From Paenibacillus sp. USDA918EY (GTDB lineage: Bacteria > Bacillota > Bacilli > Paenibacillales > Paenibacillaceae), in NCBI RefSeq assembly GCF_009870825.1, contig NZ_WTWY01000002.1, positions 186,001 to 250,000 on the forward strand: DNA of 64,000 bases, in the 5' to 3' direction. This document shows, one piece after another, positions 34,320 to 42,802 of this stretch (the first letter of the stretch is position 1; each line of letters starts with the position of its first letter). Below the pieces are notes generated by a model, which did no database searches, was not told where the DNA came from, and saw only the letters and a list, made by a program, of their open reading frames with translations. The position numbers were made by a program, and so were the translations under genes.

Positions 34320-34937
34320 TTAGCCCACCTTCCCGAGCAGGTAAACGACCGTAAAGATGAATACCCAAACGACGTCGATAAAGTGCCAGTAAATGGCCGA
34401 CACATAAACCTTCGGCGCCGTTACGACCGTCAAACCTTTTTTAAAGAGCTGTCCAATCAGAATGGAAATCCAGAGCACCCCGAACGCAACGTGTGCGCCG
34501 TGGAAACCGACAAGCGTATAAAACGCCGAACTGAATGCACTGGTCGTCATGCCGAATTTCTCGGCATTGACGTATTCGGCAAACTCGTAAATCTCAAGGA
34601 AAAGAAAGCCCAGGCCCAAAAGCACCGTAATGGCCAGCCATACGCGAAGCGCAGCGACCTTGTGGCGGTGCATCGCCTGTACGGCGAACACGCTTGTCAA
34701 GCTGCTGACGAGCAGGATCAATGTCGCTGCCGCCGTCATCGGCAGTTGGAAAAGCTCGCCTGCGGTCGGGCCTTCATTCGTTTGATTGCGGAGCGCAAGG
34801 AATGTCGCGAACAGGGTACCGAACAACACGGCCTCTCCGCCAAGGAAGAGCCAGAAGCCGAGCACTTTATTGCGGCCTTCTAACGTCGCCTTTTCCGGTT
34901 CGTGCGGCAAAGCGCCTTCTGTATGCGTTGCACTCAT
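34320..34937 (-). CDS. ctaE: Cytochrome c oxidase subunit III
   Basis: A 205-residue protein with five membrane helices, the short bacterial form of subunit III. Landmarks are KVLGFWLFLGGEAVLFGTLF, ALRNQTNEGPT and FYTLVGFHGAHVAFGVLWI (the conserved FHG/HV segment), ending at AIYWHFIDVVWVFIFTVVYL. Its start overlaps the ctaD stop by 4 bases, indicating coupled translation. Confidence 0.95.
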   Translation of the reverse strand: MSATHTEGALPHEPEKATLEGRNKVLGFWLFLGGEAVLFGTLFATFLALRNQTNEGPTAGELFQLPMTAAATLILLVSSLTSVFAVQAMHRHKVAALRVWLAITVLLGLGFLFLEIYEFAEYVNAEKFGMTTSAFSSAFYTLVGFHGAHVAFGVLWISILIGQLFKKGLTVVTAPKVYVSAIYWHFIDVVWVFIFTVVYLLGKVG

Positions 34938-36823
34938 GCTTTTACCCCCTCTTCCTCCAGCTCTTCTACTTCGATGTGCCAGCCGTGATCGTCATACAAG
35001 GAACGAAGCAGCATGGAACCGAAAGTGATGACCAAACCGATAATAACAACGATCCAGTTGTTGAAAATTAAGCTCATAAAAGAATTCGAGAACTGTTCTT
35101 TACTGAACATGAATCCCAGACCGGCAATGAAAATGCCGACGGACATGACGAAAGGCAAAATCGTTGGCGACGGCATGTGAATCGGACCGAGCGGTTCCGC
35201 AGGCGTCATCTCTTTGTTGCCGGCCATTTTTTCTTTCCAGAAAGCATCGATACCGCGTACGAGCGGAATTTGCTTGAAGTTGTATTCCGCAGGCGGAGAC
35301 GCGATGGTCCATTCCAGCGTACGTCCGTCTTCCCACGGATCATTGGCAACGCCTTTCGGCTTCGCCGCAGTCGCAAACGCGTTGATCAGGAAGACGAGGA
35401 TGCCGATGCCCATCAGGATGGCGCCGATCGTACTTACCAGGTTCAACGTGTCGAAATGCTGGTTAGGCAGGTAAGTAAATACGCGGCGCTGCATACCCAT
35501 CAAGCCCAGGAAGTGCTGTACGAAGAACGTCAGATGGAAACCGATGATAAAGAACCAGAAAGAGATTTTGCCGAGCGTTTCGTTCAGCATGCGGCCGAAC
35601 ATTTTCGGCCACCAGTAATGCAGGCCCGCAAGCAGGCCGGATACGAGACCGCCTACGATAACGTAGTGGAAGTGGGCAACGACGAAATACGTGTCGTGGA
35701 ACTGGAAGTCGGCAGGAGCCGATGCCAGCATAACCCCGGTTACCCCGCCCATAACGAATGTCGGGATAAATCCGATTGCAAACAGGTTCGGACTCGTGAA
35801 GCGGATCTGTCCGCCCCACATCGTAAACAGCCAGTTAAAGATCTTAATCCCCGTAGGCACTGCGATGAGCATCGTCGCAATCGAGAACAGCGCGTTCGCG
35901 ACTGGGCCGAGGCCTGTCGTGAACATATGGTGCGCCCAAACCATGAAGCCCAGGAAAGCGATCAGGATCGTGGCGAATACCATCGAGCTGTAACCGAAAA
36001 GGCGTTTCCGCGCGAATGTCGGTATAACCTCGGAAATGACGCCGAATGCCGGCAGGATGAGGATATACACTTCAGGGTGACCAAAGATCCAGAAGATATG
36101 CTGCCAAAGAACGGGGTTACCGCCATTGGCCACTTCGAAGAAATTCGCTCCCAAAATTCGGTCAAACGAAAGCAATACCAGACCTACCGTAACGGCAGGG
36201 AATGCAAACAGGATCATCGCGGACGTAATGAAAGACGTCCAAGTAAACATCGGCATTCTCATGAAAGACATGCCCGGCGCGCGCATCGTGATGATGGTCG
36301 CCAGGAAGTTGATGCCCCCGATCAGCGTACCGAGACCGGCAATCTGAAGACCGACGGTATAAAAGTCGACGCCGTGCGACGTGCTGTAAGTATTTGTCGA
36401 AAGCGGGGTATATGCTGTCCAGCCCGCATCTGGAGCTCCGCCCATAACCCAACTCAGGTTGAGCAGCAAGCCACCGAACAAAAATGTCCAGAAGCCAAGA
36501 GAGTTCAGGAACGGAAACGCAACGTCCCGCGCCCCGATTTGCAACGGAATAACCGCGTTCATCAGCGCGAAGATGACAGGCATAACGCCCAAGAAGATCA
36601 TCGTCGTTCCGTGCATCGTAATCAATTCGTTAAAGGTTTGCGCCGAGACGAAATCATTCATCGGCTTAATCAGCTGCAGCCGGATCAGAATCGCTTCGAT
36701 ACCGCCGATCGCGAAAAACAAACCGCCGGCCAGCAAATAAAGAATGGCTATTTTCTTATGGTCGACTGTCGTCAGCCAATCCATCAAGCCCTTATGGCGC
36801 TTGACACTATGAGCATGAGCCAA
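34934..36823 (-). CDS. ctaD: Cytochrome c oxidase subunit I (caa3)
   Basis: A 629-residue heme-copper oxidase core subunit. Ligands are visible: heme a His in ELITMHGTTMIFL, the CuB His and cross-linked Tyr in FGHPEVYILILPAFG, the His-His pair in WAHHMFTTG, and the heme a3/heme a histidines in VVAHFHYVIVGG. About fourteen helices are present, including the C-terminal pair seen in long Bacillus CtaD. The subunit reduces O2 to water and pumps protons. A TTG start (36823) follows AGGGGG at about 8 bases. It lies 42 bases after ctaC. Confidence 0.97.
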   Translation of the reverse strand: MAHAHSVKRHKGLMDWLTTVDHKKIAILYLLAGGLFFAIGGIEAILIRLQLIKPMNDFVSAQTFNELITMHGTTMIFLGVMPVIFALMNAVIPLQIGARDVAFPFLNSLGFWTFLFGGLLLNLSWVMGGAPDAGWTAYTPLSTNTYSTSHGVDFYTVGLQIAGLGTLIGGINFLATIITMRAPGMSFMRMPMFTWTSFITSAMILFAFPAVTVGLVLLSFDRILGANFFEVANGGNPVLWQHIFWIFGHPEVYILILPAFGVISEVIPTFARKRLFGYSSMVFATILIAFLGFMVWAHHMFTTGLGPVANALFSIATMLIAVPTGIKIFNWLFTMWGGQIRFTSPNLFAIGFIPTFVMGGVTGVMLASAPADFQFHDTYFVVAHFHYVIVGGLVSGLLAGLHYWWPKMFGRMLNETLGKISFWFFIIGFHLTFFVQHFLGLMGMQRRVFTYLPNQHFDTLNLVSTIGAILMGIGILVFLINAFATAAKPKGVANDPWEDGRTLEWTIASPPAEYNFKQIPLVRGIDAFWKEKMAGNKEMTPAEPLGPIHMPSPTILPFVMSVGIFIAGLGFMFSKEQFSNSFMSLIFNNWIVVIIGLVITFGSMLLRSLYDDHGWHIEVEELEEEGVKA

Positions 36824-36865
36824 GGTTGGTACCCCCTCTTATAAAAATCTTGCTGTTGATATCGC

Positions 36866-37909
36866 TTAGTAATTCAACTTGTAGTTAGCCAAGTAATCGG
36901 CAATGCCATCGATTTGTTCGTCTGTCAGACCCAAATCCTTTGGAGCTGGCATTTTGTTGCCCGGTTTCACGGCTTGCGGATCTTCAAGCCATGTTTTGAG
37001 GTTTTCCTTAACCGGTTTGCCTCCGTCTTGACCTTCGTTCAGCAAGATACCCGCAACAGATTCACGCGAACCGATGCCGGTAAGGTTCGGGCCCACCGGA
37101 CCGCCTTGGTCACCTACAGCATGGCAAGACAAGCAAGATTTTTTGAACGTTTCGGCCAAAGCTTGGTCTTTAGGCAGAACCGCAGGCGCTTTCATCGCGG
37201 TTACCCAATTTTTGAAAGATTCCGGACTTACCGCCTTGACCTTGAATTCCATCAGACCGTGCGAAGCGCCGCAAAGCTCGGCACATTTACCGCGGTAGAC
37301 TCCTTCTTTGTTTGTGCTGAAAGCGAATCTGTTAATCGTTCCGTCCGGGTTCGTGTCCATTTTACCGGATAAGGACGGCACCCAGAAGGAGTGAAGAACG
37401 TCTGCCGTTTTGAGTTCGACGGCCACGTTTTTGCCTGTTGGGATCATCAGTTCCTGGGCGGTTTTCACGCCATATTGCGGGTATTCGAACTCCCACCAGT
37501 ATTGGTGCGAAGTGACCTTCACCTGCAAGGAATTCTTATCGTTGTAATGATCGTCGCCAAAGGCAAAAATCTTTTGAACGGTCGGAACGGCCAGAATAAA
37601 TACCAAGATAAGCGGAATAACCGTCCAGATAACCTCCAGCTTGAAGTTTCCTTCCACTTGTTTCGGCACTTCCGTTTGTCCCTTTTTCCTGCGGAACTTA
37701 ATCAAAACGTATACCGCAATTGCAAACACGACGATCAGGACGACGATCATGATCGTGATCGAGAGCTTCATCAAATCGTACTGTCCTTCCGCCACAGGCC
37801 CCTGTGGTCGTAATGCCGACAAGTCCTCGCGGCCGCACCCGGCTAAAAGCAGAGAAAACACTGCGAGCAAGGGAAGAAGTCGCTTTACAGCCTGCCACCG
37901 TTTCATCAT
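36866..37909 (-). CDS. ctaC: Cytochrome c oxidase subunit II with fused cytochrome c (caa3)
   Basis: A 347-residue lipoprotein. The lipobox LLLAGC (Cys25) is followed by two membrane helices (about 45-70 and 90-115). The cupredoxin domain has SHQYWWEFEYP and the CuA site CAELCGASHGLM. The C-terminal cytochrome c domain (about 255-347) has the heme site CLSCHAVG and axial Met in GNKMPAP. This architecture defines a caa3-type oxidase that takes electrons from cytochrome c. It is the first gene of the operon. Two ATGs are adjacent at 37909; the ribosome site is weak. Confidence 0.97.
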   Translation of the reverse strand: MMKRWQAVKRLLPLLAVFSLLLAGCGREDLSALRPQGPVAEGQYDLMKLSITIMIVVLIVVFAIAVYVLIKFRRKKGQTEVPKQVEGNFKLEVIWTVIPLILVFILAVPTVQKIFAFGDDHYNDKNSLQVKVTSHQYWWEFEYPQYGVKTAQELMIPTGKNVAVELKTADVLHSFWVPSLSGKMDTNPDGTINRFAFSTNKEGVYRGKCAELCGASHGLMEFKVKAVSPESFKNWVTAMKAPAVLPKDQALAETFKKSCLSCHAVGDQGGPVGPNLTGIGSRESVAGILLNEGQDGGKPVKENLKTWLEDPQAVKPGNKMPAPKDLGLTDEQIDGIADYLANYKLNY

Positions 37910-38304
37910 TGATCTACCCCACTTTGTACTTTTTCACAGGCGCCCGCCCTCAAGAAACATGCTATGCGCGGTTCATACCTGTGCAATAACGGATGAAATG
38001 CTACTGTCAACTAAAACAATCACCTATTTAATATAAGTTTAAGGTATTATTTTGTCAATGATTCTGACCTAGTTCACAAATTGTTCGAAAAGTCCCGAAA
38101 GTCGCGCCACACAAGCATTTGCAATCGTTTTCGACCACGCTCTCCCCCCCGTTCCTCCCTCCGGTTTGCAACCTTACCATTCCCTTTTCGTATACCCATT
38201 TTTCATTCCTTTCATTCATATTTAGCGGCGCTTGCGTTCATTGATTTGTCACCAAATCGTCAAATTTCAACAAGCGGCAAAAAAAAAGAAGCCTCTCCGG
38301 CTTC
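37910..38304. other. Intergenic region upstream of the cta operon
   Basis: 395 bases. It holds the cta promoter (38029-38058) with a ~120-base leader, and the map terminator at its right end. The middle (38060-38280) is pyrimidine-rich on the plus strand with no gene or structure recognised. Neither ctaA nor ctaB, which often adjoin ctaC, is here. Confidence 0.5.
38029..38058 (-). promoter_or_regulatory. Promoter of the cta operon
   Basis: On the minus strand TTGACA (38058-38053) is followed after 17-18 bases by TTATAT/TATATT (38035-38029). This is about 120 bases ahead of ctaC. A second TTGACA just downstream has no clear -10. Confidence 0.6.
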
Positions 38305-38306
38305 TT
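38286..38306 (-). terminator. Terminator of map
   Basis: AAGAAGCC and GGCTTCTT form an 8-base stem with a 5-base loop. The structure starts within the map stop codon and is followed on the minus strand by a run of eight Ts. Confidence 0.85.
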
Positions 38307-39054
38307 AAGCGGTTAAAATGTACGGCCCTTCCGCTGTCACCGCGACCGTATGCTCAAACTGCACGCCGCAGGTGCCGTCCGCCGTCCGGATGGTCCAGCC
38401 GTCGTCTTCCCATAAAACGGCTCCCGTGGAGCCCAGCGTGAAGAGCGGCTCCACCGTAATGACCATGCCTTCGACTAGGCGGACTCCATCCCCGCGCCTG
38501 CCGTAGCTGGGCACATCCGGCGGCTCGTGCAAACGCGTTCCGATGCCATGACCCCCGAGCGGCCTGGCGACGCCGAACCGGCCCTTTTTCGCGCATCTCT
38601 CGATCGCATACCCGATATCGCCGATGGTTTGGCCGACCCTGGCTTGATCGATGCCGGCAAAAAGCGCCTGCTCCGTCCGCAGCATCAGCCTCTGCAGGGG
38701 TCTGCTTAGCTTCCCCACCCCGTAGCTCCAGCCCGAATCGGCAAGCCAACCGTCTTTGTTGACGACGATATCGATGGTAACGACATCCCCTTCCGCCAGC
38801 GGAACGTCGGTCGGAAAACCGTGGCAAACGATATCATTGACGGAAGAACAGATCGCGTATGGAAACCCCCGGTATCCTTTTTGCTCCGGAACGGCTCCCT
38901 GTTTTGCGAGAAATTCCTCGACGAAGGCGTCGATTTGAAGCGGAGTGACTCCCGGAGCGATCATCCTTGAAATTTCACGGTGGCACGCGGACAGAATGCG
39001 CCCTGCTTCGCGCATATACCCGATTTCTTCCTTGCTTTTCAAACGGATCTCCAT
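38305..39054 (-). CDS. map: Methionine aminopeptidase, type I
   Basis: A 249-residue MetAP. The five metal ligands are present: Asp in VVTIDIVVNKDG, Asp in WLADSGWSYGVG, His in GGHGIGTRLHEPP, Glu in VITVEPLF and Glu in VQFEHTVAV. It removes the initiator Met from nascent proteins. The residue GWLADSGW differs from the more usual GWHGDT, as in the second MetAP copies (YflG-like) of Bacillus; the main map gene is usually beside secY/adk, so this is probably a paralogue. ATG 39054 has AAAGGAG 7 bases upstream. Confidence 0.9.
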   Translation of the reverse strand: MEIRLKSKEEIGYMREAGRILSACHREISRMIAPGVTPLQIDAFVEEFLAKQGAVPEQKGYRGFPYAICSSVNDIVCHGFPTDVPLAEGDVVTIDIVVNKDGWLADSGWSYGVGKLSRPLQRLMLRTEQALFAGIDQARVGQTIGDIGYAIERCAKKGRFGVARPLGGHGIGTRLHEPPDVPSYGRRGDGVRLVEGMVITVEPLFTLGSTGAVLWEDDGWTIRTADGTCGVQFEHTVAVTAEGPYILTA

Positions 39055-39224
39055 GCTGCTGCTCCTTTCGCCTATGCATACTGCCATCCGGATCGGATGG
39101 TACACTATATGCGCCGACAGGGGTATTCTGCAGCAGGTCTACAAAAAAAACCGTATTCGGCGTGAAGTTCATTCACAGAATACGGTTAAGATTTTCGCGA
39201 GTGTAATAGTGATTTTGCCAGTGA

Positions 39225-39413
39225 TTAAGAAACGGAAGAATTCATTCTTCCCAGCTCATGTTCTACAACCGAGGTGAGTTCCTCTTCGTATCCTCCCATA
39301 ATATGATACTTCCGGACATATTCCTTCACAAATTTCTTCGGATCTTTTGGCCGGAAAATCCGTGTCATTTCCCGCAGACTTTCTTTGACTTCGTTGTGAC
39401 CTTTCGTTGCCAT
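39225..39413 (-). CDS. Small hypothetical protein
   Basis: A 62-residue protein starting MATKGHNEVKESLREMTRIF with KKFVKEYVRKYHIMGGYEEE in the middle. It is charged and predicted helical, with no Cys and no membrane segment. GGGAGGG precedes ATG 39413 at good spacing, which supports a real gene over the longer frame from 39452. I do not recognise the family. Confidence 0.6.
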   Translation of the reverse strand: MATKGHNEVKESLREMTRIFRPKDPKKFVKEYVRKYHIMGGYEEELTSVVEHELGRMNSSVS

Positions 39414-39811
39414 GATAGTTCCCTCCCAAGACACTTGAATGGATTGCTCCAATTAAGAGAATGCCGAAAAGACCTTACCTGACACCAAGAAGTAGTCGTA
39501 TGCAGTTATTTAGGTTTGGGCTGAACGCTCCCGGCTGCTCGCTTCAAGGATCTGTAATGGTACATACCCTGTAAAAGCGTAAACTGAATCACTCCTTTCA
39601 TTGTATCATATTCTTTCGAGGAAAACAGCTTTCCAAAAAAATGAATAGATTAACGTTTTTTACCTGCTGGACAAACGATATTAAAAAAATCGTTCAGGCC
39701 TGCGAAAACGCGCTAAAAATCCTTGTCTAATTAATCATCGGCAGATCGGGTTAAGTTCATAATAAGGGTAGCAATATATGAGATACCATCTGGCTTATGG
39801 AGGTGATCCGA
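39414..39811. other. Intergenic region between divergent genes
   Basis: About 400 bases. No gene or RNA structure could be supported. A 31-codon minus-strand frame near 39515-39605 (MKGVIQFTLLQG...) has its only good ribosome-like sequence inside the frame, so it was not called. Confidence 0.4.
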
Positions 39812-40831
39812 ATGCAGCCCTCGACCGCTTCGCATTTGGGCGAAACGGGCCGCAACGCCCGCTTGCTCGACCAAGCCGACGCAAAAATAATCGAAGCTTT
39901 CCCGAAAATGCGGAGCTTCCTGGTCACCCGGAGCGGAAAGCTCGTGTATGAAAAATACTATGACGGTCATGCCGCCGAGTCGCTAAACGACCTCCGGTCC
40001 GCGACCAAAAGTTTCACCTCCGTCTTAATCGGAATCGCATCCGGACACGGGCTGCTGCCCGGTCTGGACGAGCCGCTGCTCGGACTGATCCGGCATTATG
40101 CCCTCCAAGATGTGGATCCTGCCTTGCAGCGGTCTTTGACCTTGCGCAGGCTGCTCACGATGACCACCGGACTCGCCTGGCAAACAGGCAAAAAGCTCGG
40201 GGAACCTTTCATTCGGCGGCTGCATCGCGGCAAACGCTGGACGGCTTTTGCCCTTTCCCTGCCCGTTGTTCCCGATATGGTCGGCCGTTTTCAATACCGC
40301 AGCATCGATACGCATCTGCTGTCGGTCATTTTGAGCGAGTGTACGGGGATGAACGCGTACGCTTTTGCCAAAAAGAATTTGTTCGATCCGCTGGGCATCA
40401 AACGTTCGGCCTGGCTGGCCAGTCCGGAAAACCACAGCATGGGGCATGTCGGCCTGTTTCTTACGTCACGCGATTTGGTCAAGTTCGGCATGTGCTGCCT
40501 TCAAGGAGGAAGATGGGAGGGCAAGCAGGTCATTCCTGCCTCCTGGCTTTCCCAGGCGCTTCGGCCCCAGGTCGAGGGATATCCTGCTTTCGGCGATTAC
40601 GGGTTCGGCTGGTGGTGCGGCAAAATGAACGGCCAAACGTTCAGCTGCGCGCACGGGCACGGCGGACAGCAGTTGTACCTGTTCCCCGAAAAGGAAACCG
40701 TCGTCGTGTTTACGGCGGACAGCAAGGTAAGCCGCTGGAAAAATCCGCGTCCGCTCCTTCAGGAATTTGTTCTGGGAGCCGTCGACCAGCCTTTCGCGCA
40801 GGATAATCCCGCGCCCGTCAGGGAAACTTAA
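39812..40831 (+). CDS. Beta-lactamase-fold serine hydrolase (class C/DD-peptidase type)
   Basis: A 339-residue protein. The nucleophile motif SATK is in LNDLRSATKSFTSV (SxxK). The second motif YRS is in RFQYRSIDTHLLS, where Ser replaces the usual Asn. A third motif, HGHGGQ, stands where HxG/KTG is expected. LLTMTTGLAW and NLFDPLGIKRSAW are family landmarks. No signal peptide is present, so it is probably a cytoplasmic esterase-like hydrolase rather than a cell-wall enzyme. ATG 39812 follows GGAGGTGA; an ATG at 39797 overlaps that site. Confidence 0.88.
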   Translation: MQPSTASHLGETGRNARLLDQADAKIIEAFPKMRSFLVTRSGKLVYEKYYDGHAAESLNDLRSATKSFTSVLIGIASGHGLLPGLDEPLLGLIRHYALQDVDPALQRSLTLRRLLTMTTGLAWQTGKKLGEPFIRRLHRGKRWTAFALSLPVVPDMVGRFQYRSIDTHLLSVILSECTGMNAYAFAKKNLFDPLGIKRSAWLASPENHSMGHVGLFLTSRDLVKFGMCCLQGGRWEGKQVIPASWLSQALRPQVEGYPAFGDYGFGWWCGKMNGQTFSCAHGHGGQQLYLFPEKETVVVFTADSKVSRWKNPRPLLQEFVLGAVDQPFAQDNPAPVRET

Positions 40832-40887
40832 AAATGCCTGCCTGCGATTACAGCAACATTTCAACAGCGACGAAGGAGGACTTATTC

Positions 40888-41172
40888 ATGAAAAATAAAG
40901 ACAAGGCCATGCTGCCGATCTCCCGCGAGGAGGTAGAAGTGGACGGGGTATACACCAATGAATGGGGCCGCGAAGAAGTGCTGCACCGGGGCGATGACTT
41001 TCCTTCGGACCCGATGCTCGGGACGACCGAATGGCAGTTGAGCGAATTTCTTTTCGACAACCATCACGAAGGCCGGACGGATCCTCGCCTGGTGCCCAAA
41101 GAAGACGACACCGACAAGATTGGAAAAATTACGCATCCGCGCAGACAACAACAAGGCGGGGACCCGCAATAA
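40888..41172 (+). CDS. Small hypothetical protein
   Basis: A 94-residue acidic, soluble protein with SREEVEVDGVYTNEWGREEV and LHRGDDFPSDPMLGTTEWQL. The pattern (GVYxNExG ... xAGDxFP) loosely recalls the YjzC type of small Bacillus proteins, but I cannot confirm this. AAGGAGG lies 8 bases before ATG 40888. It is 57 bases after the serine hydrolase gene and is followed by a terminator, so the two may be co-transcribed. Confidence 0.65.
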   Translation: MKNKDKAMLPISREEVEVDGVYTNEWGREEVLHRGDDFPSDPMLGTTEWQLSEFLFDNHHEGRTDPRLVPKEDDTDKIGKITHPRRQQQGGDPQ

Positions 41173-41179
41173 CCATAAG

Positions 41180-41209
41180 GAAAAGCATCCTGCTTCCAGG
41201 ATGCTTTTC
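41180..41209 (+). terminator. Rho-independent terminator
   Basis: GAAAAGCATCCTG (41180-41192) and CAGGATGCTTTTC (41197-41209) form a perfect 13-base stem with a 4-base loop. Confidence 0.85.
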
Positions 41210-41290
41210 GCCTGTTTGCTTCATAACTTGTCTCAGCCGGACATATGTTTAATACAACCATCCCGCGAGAAGACAAGGAGTGTGCAAACC

Positions 41291-41632
41291 ATGTCCCCTT
41301 TTTTCAAATCGTCGACGGGCCTACCCGAAAATATCGCCGCCTCGCTTTGTTACTTGTTCGCTTTTATCGGCGGCATCGTATTCCTCGCCTTGGAGAAACG
41401 AAGCCGTTTCGTCATGTTCCATGCCCTGCAATCGGTACTCGCCTTCGGCGCCGTCATGATCGCCCATGCGCTATGCGGCTTTATCCCCCTGATCGGACCG
41501 CTCATTGCCGGACTGCTGTCCATTTTAACGCTCGTGATGTGGATCGTCCTTCTATTCGCCTCGTTGCAGGGAAAATGGCTGAAGCTGCCGTGGATCGGCG
41601 ATTTGGCCGAAAAACAGCTTCATCGCCTGTAA
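41291..41632 (+). CDS. DUF4870 small membrane protein
   Basis: A 113-residue protein with the DUF4870 layout. GLPENIAASLCYLFAFIGGI is followed by ALEKRSRFVMFHALQSVLAF (basic loop then FHAxQS) and two more helices (CGFIPLIGPLIAGLLSIL, LVMWIVLLFASLQG). It is an inner-membrane protein of unknown role. ATG 41291 follows AAGGAG at about 9-10 bases. Confidence 0.88.
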   Translation: MSPFFKSSTGLPENIAASLCYLFAFIGGIVFLALEKRSRFVMFHALQSVLAFGAVMIAHALCGFIPLIGPLIAGLLSILTLVMWIVLLFASLQGKWLKLPWIGDLAEKQLHRL

Positions 41633-41733
41633 ACTTCCCTTCGCCCCCGGGTCATTTTTCGGGATTCCCTTTTGCCCTCATACTTCTTACAATAAAGCAA
41701 AAGGTTCTTTGAGATGACTTGGGGGAGACAGCA

Positions 41734-42630
41734 ATGTATTTGTTCGTTATCAATAAAAAGGCGGGCAACGGCCAAGGCTACCGCGCCTGGATTAAGATCA
41801 GGGCTGTTCTGGACGCGCGTTTGATCCGCTACCGCTACGTATTTACCGAAAGCTCGAGCCACGCAGAGGACGTCATCGCCGCGATGCTTTCCGAGCCCGA
41901 GCCGTGGCTTGGCGTGGCCGTCATCGGAGGCGACGGCACGATTCACAGCGTCCTGCCGGTGCTGAAGGAATTCAGGATTCCGCTGGCCGTCATTCCGGCC
42001 GGATCAGGAAATGATACCGCCCGCGGCTTTGGCATTCCGCATGATCCGCTGTCCGCCCTCGACATCATGCTTGGGGGCCAAACCCGCGCCGCCGACCTGA
42101 TCGCGACCGCAAACGGGCTGACGCTGACGGCGCTTGCCATCGGTTTTGACGCGCAGGTGGCCGAAAACGTCAACGCCAGCCTCTACAAAAAGATATGCAA
42201 TGTTTTCAGGGTCGGCCGGGCCGCTTATCTTGTCGGCATCCTGCACACGCTGCTGACCTTTAAGCCCTGCGGCGTCACCGTGACCTGCGACGGCAATACA
42301 AGCACGTACCAAAACGCTTGGCTGACGGCCGTCTCCAACGTCAAAAGCTACGGCGGCGGACTGCATATTTGCCCGGAAGCCCATCCGGGCGACGGACAGC
42401 TCGACGTTTGCATCGTGCACGGCTGTTCCCGGCTGCAGCTTCTGCGGCTGTTTCCGACGGTGCTCACCGGACGGCATGTCCGCCTTCCGTTCGTGACGAT
42501 TTTGCGCGGCAAAGCCGTGTCCGTCGCATTCGACCAGCTGCGGCTTGCGCTCGGCGACGGAGAAAACATGTCCGAAGGGACGTTGGACATTACCGTACAG
42601 CCAAATGCCCTGCAGGTGTATGCCGTTTAA
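41734..42630 (+). CDS. Diacylglycerol kinase-family lipid kinase
   Basis: A 298-residue protein of the DAGK catalytic family. It has LFVINKKAGNGQG at the N-terminus, the nucleotide loop AVIGGDGTIHSVL (GGDGT), IPAGSGNDTARGF (GSGND), and SYGGGLHICPEAHPGDGQLD in the C-terminal beta domain. It phosphorylates diacylglycerol or a related lipid at the membrane; several Bacillus paralogues (DgkB, YtlR, BmrU) exist and I cannot choose among them. ATG 41734 has GGGGGAG 6 bases upstream. Confidence 0.9.
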   Translation: MYLFVINKKAGNGQGYRAWIKIRAVLDARLIRYRYVFTESSSHAEDVIAAMLSEPEPWLGVAVIGGDGTIHSVLPVLKEFRIPLAVIPAGSGNDTARGFGIPHDPLSALDIMLGGQTRAADLIATANGLTLTALAIGFDAQVAENVNASLYKKICNVFRVGRAAYLVGILHTLLTFKPCGVTVTCDGNTSTYQNAWLTAVSNVKSYGGGLHICPEAHPGDGQLDVCIVHGCSRLQLLRLFPTVLTGRHVRLPFVTILRGKAVSVAFDQLRLALGDGENMSEGTLDITVQPNALQVYAV

Positions 42631-42772
42631 TTCGTACGAATCCGTATTTTTCGTTGATAAGAAAAACGAACGTCCAACGACGTACATTCACAGAAGACGA
42701 CCGCGCTTAGCCGAAATTCCCCTTAAGATATAAGGAAGCAATCGCTACGAAACGTACACATATCTTCAAAAA

Positions 42773-42802
42773 AAGGACAAGCCGCTTATGCGGCATGTCC
42801 TT
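42773..42802 (-). terminator. Terminator of the xpt-pbuX operon
   Basis: AAGGACAAGCCGC (42773-42785) and GCGGCATGTCCTT (42790-42802) pair with one mismatch around a 4-base loop and are followed by Ts on the minus strand. The stem includes the last pbuX codons. Confidence 0.85.

Noticed and set aside
35177..36844. 555-codon plus-strand open frame opposite ctaD
   Set aside because: It is the mirror frame of the conserved ctaD gene; the composition is Arg/His/Glu-rich with no domain and no ribosome site.
39515..39605. 31-codon minus-strand ORF (MKGVIQFTLLQG...)
   Set aside because: Its only strong Shine-Dalgarno-like sequence lies within the reading frame, so no start can be supported.
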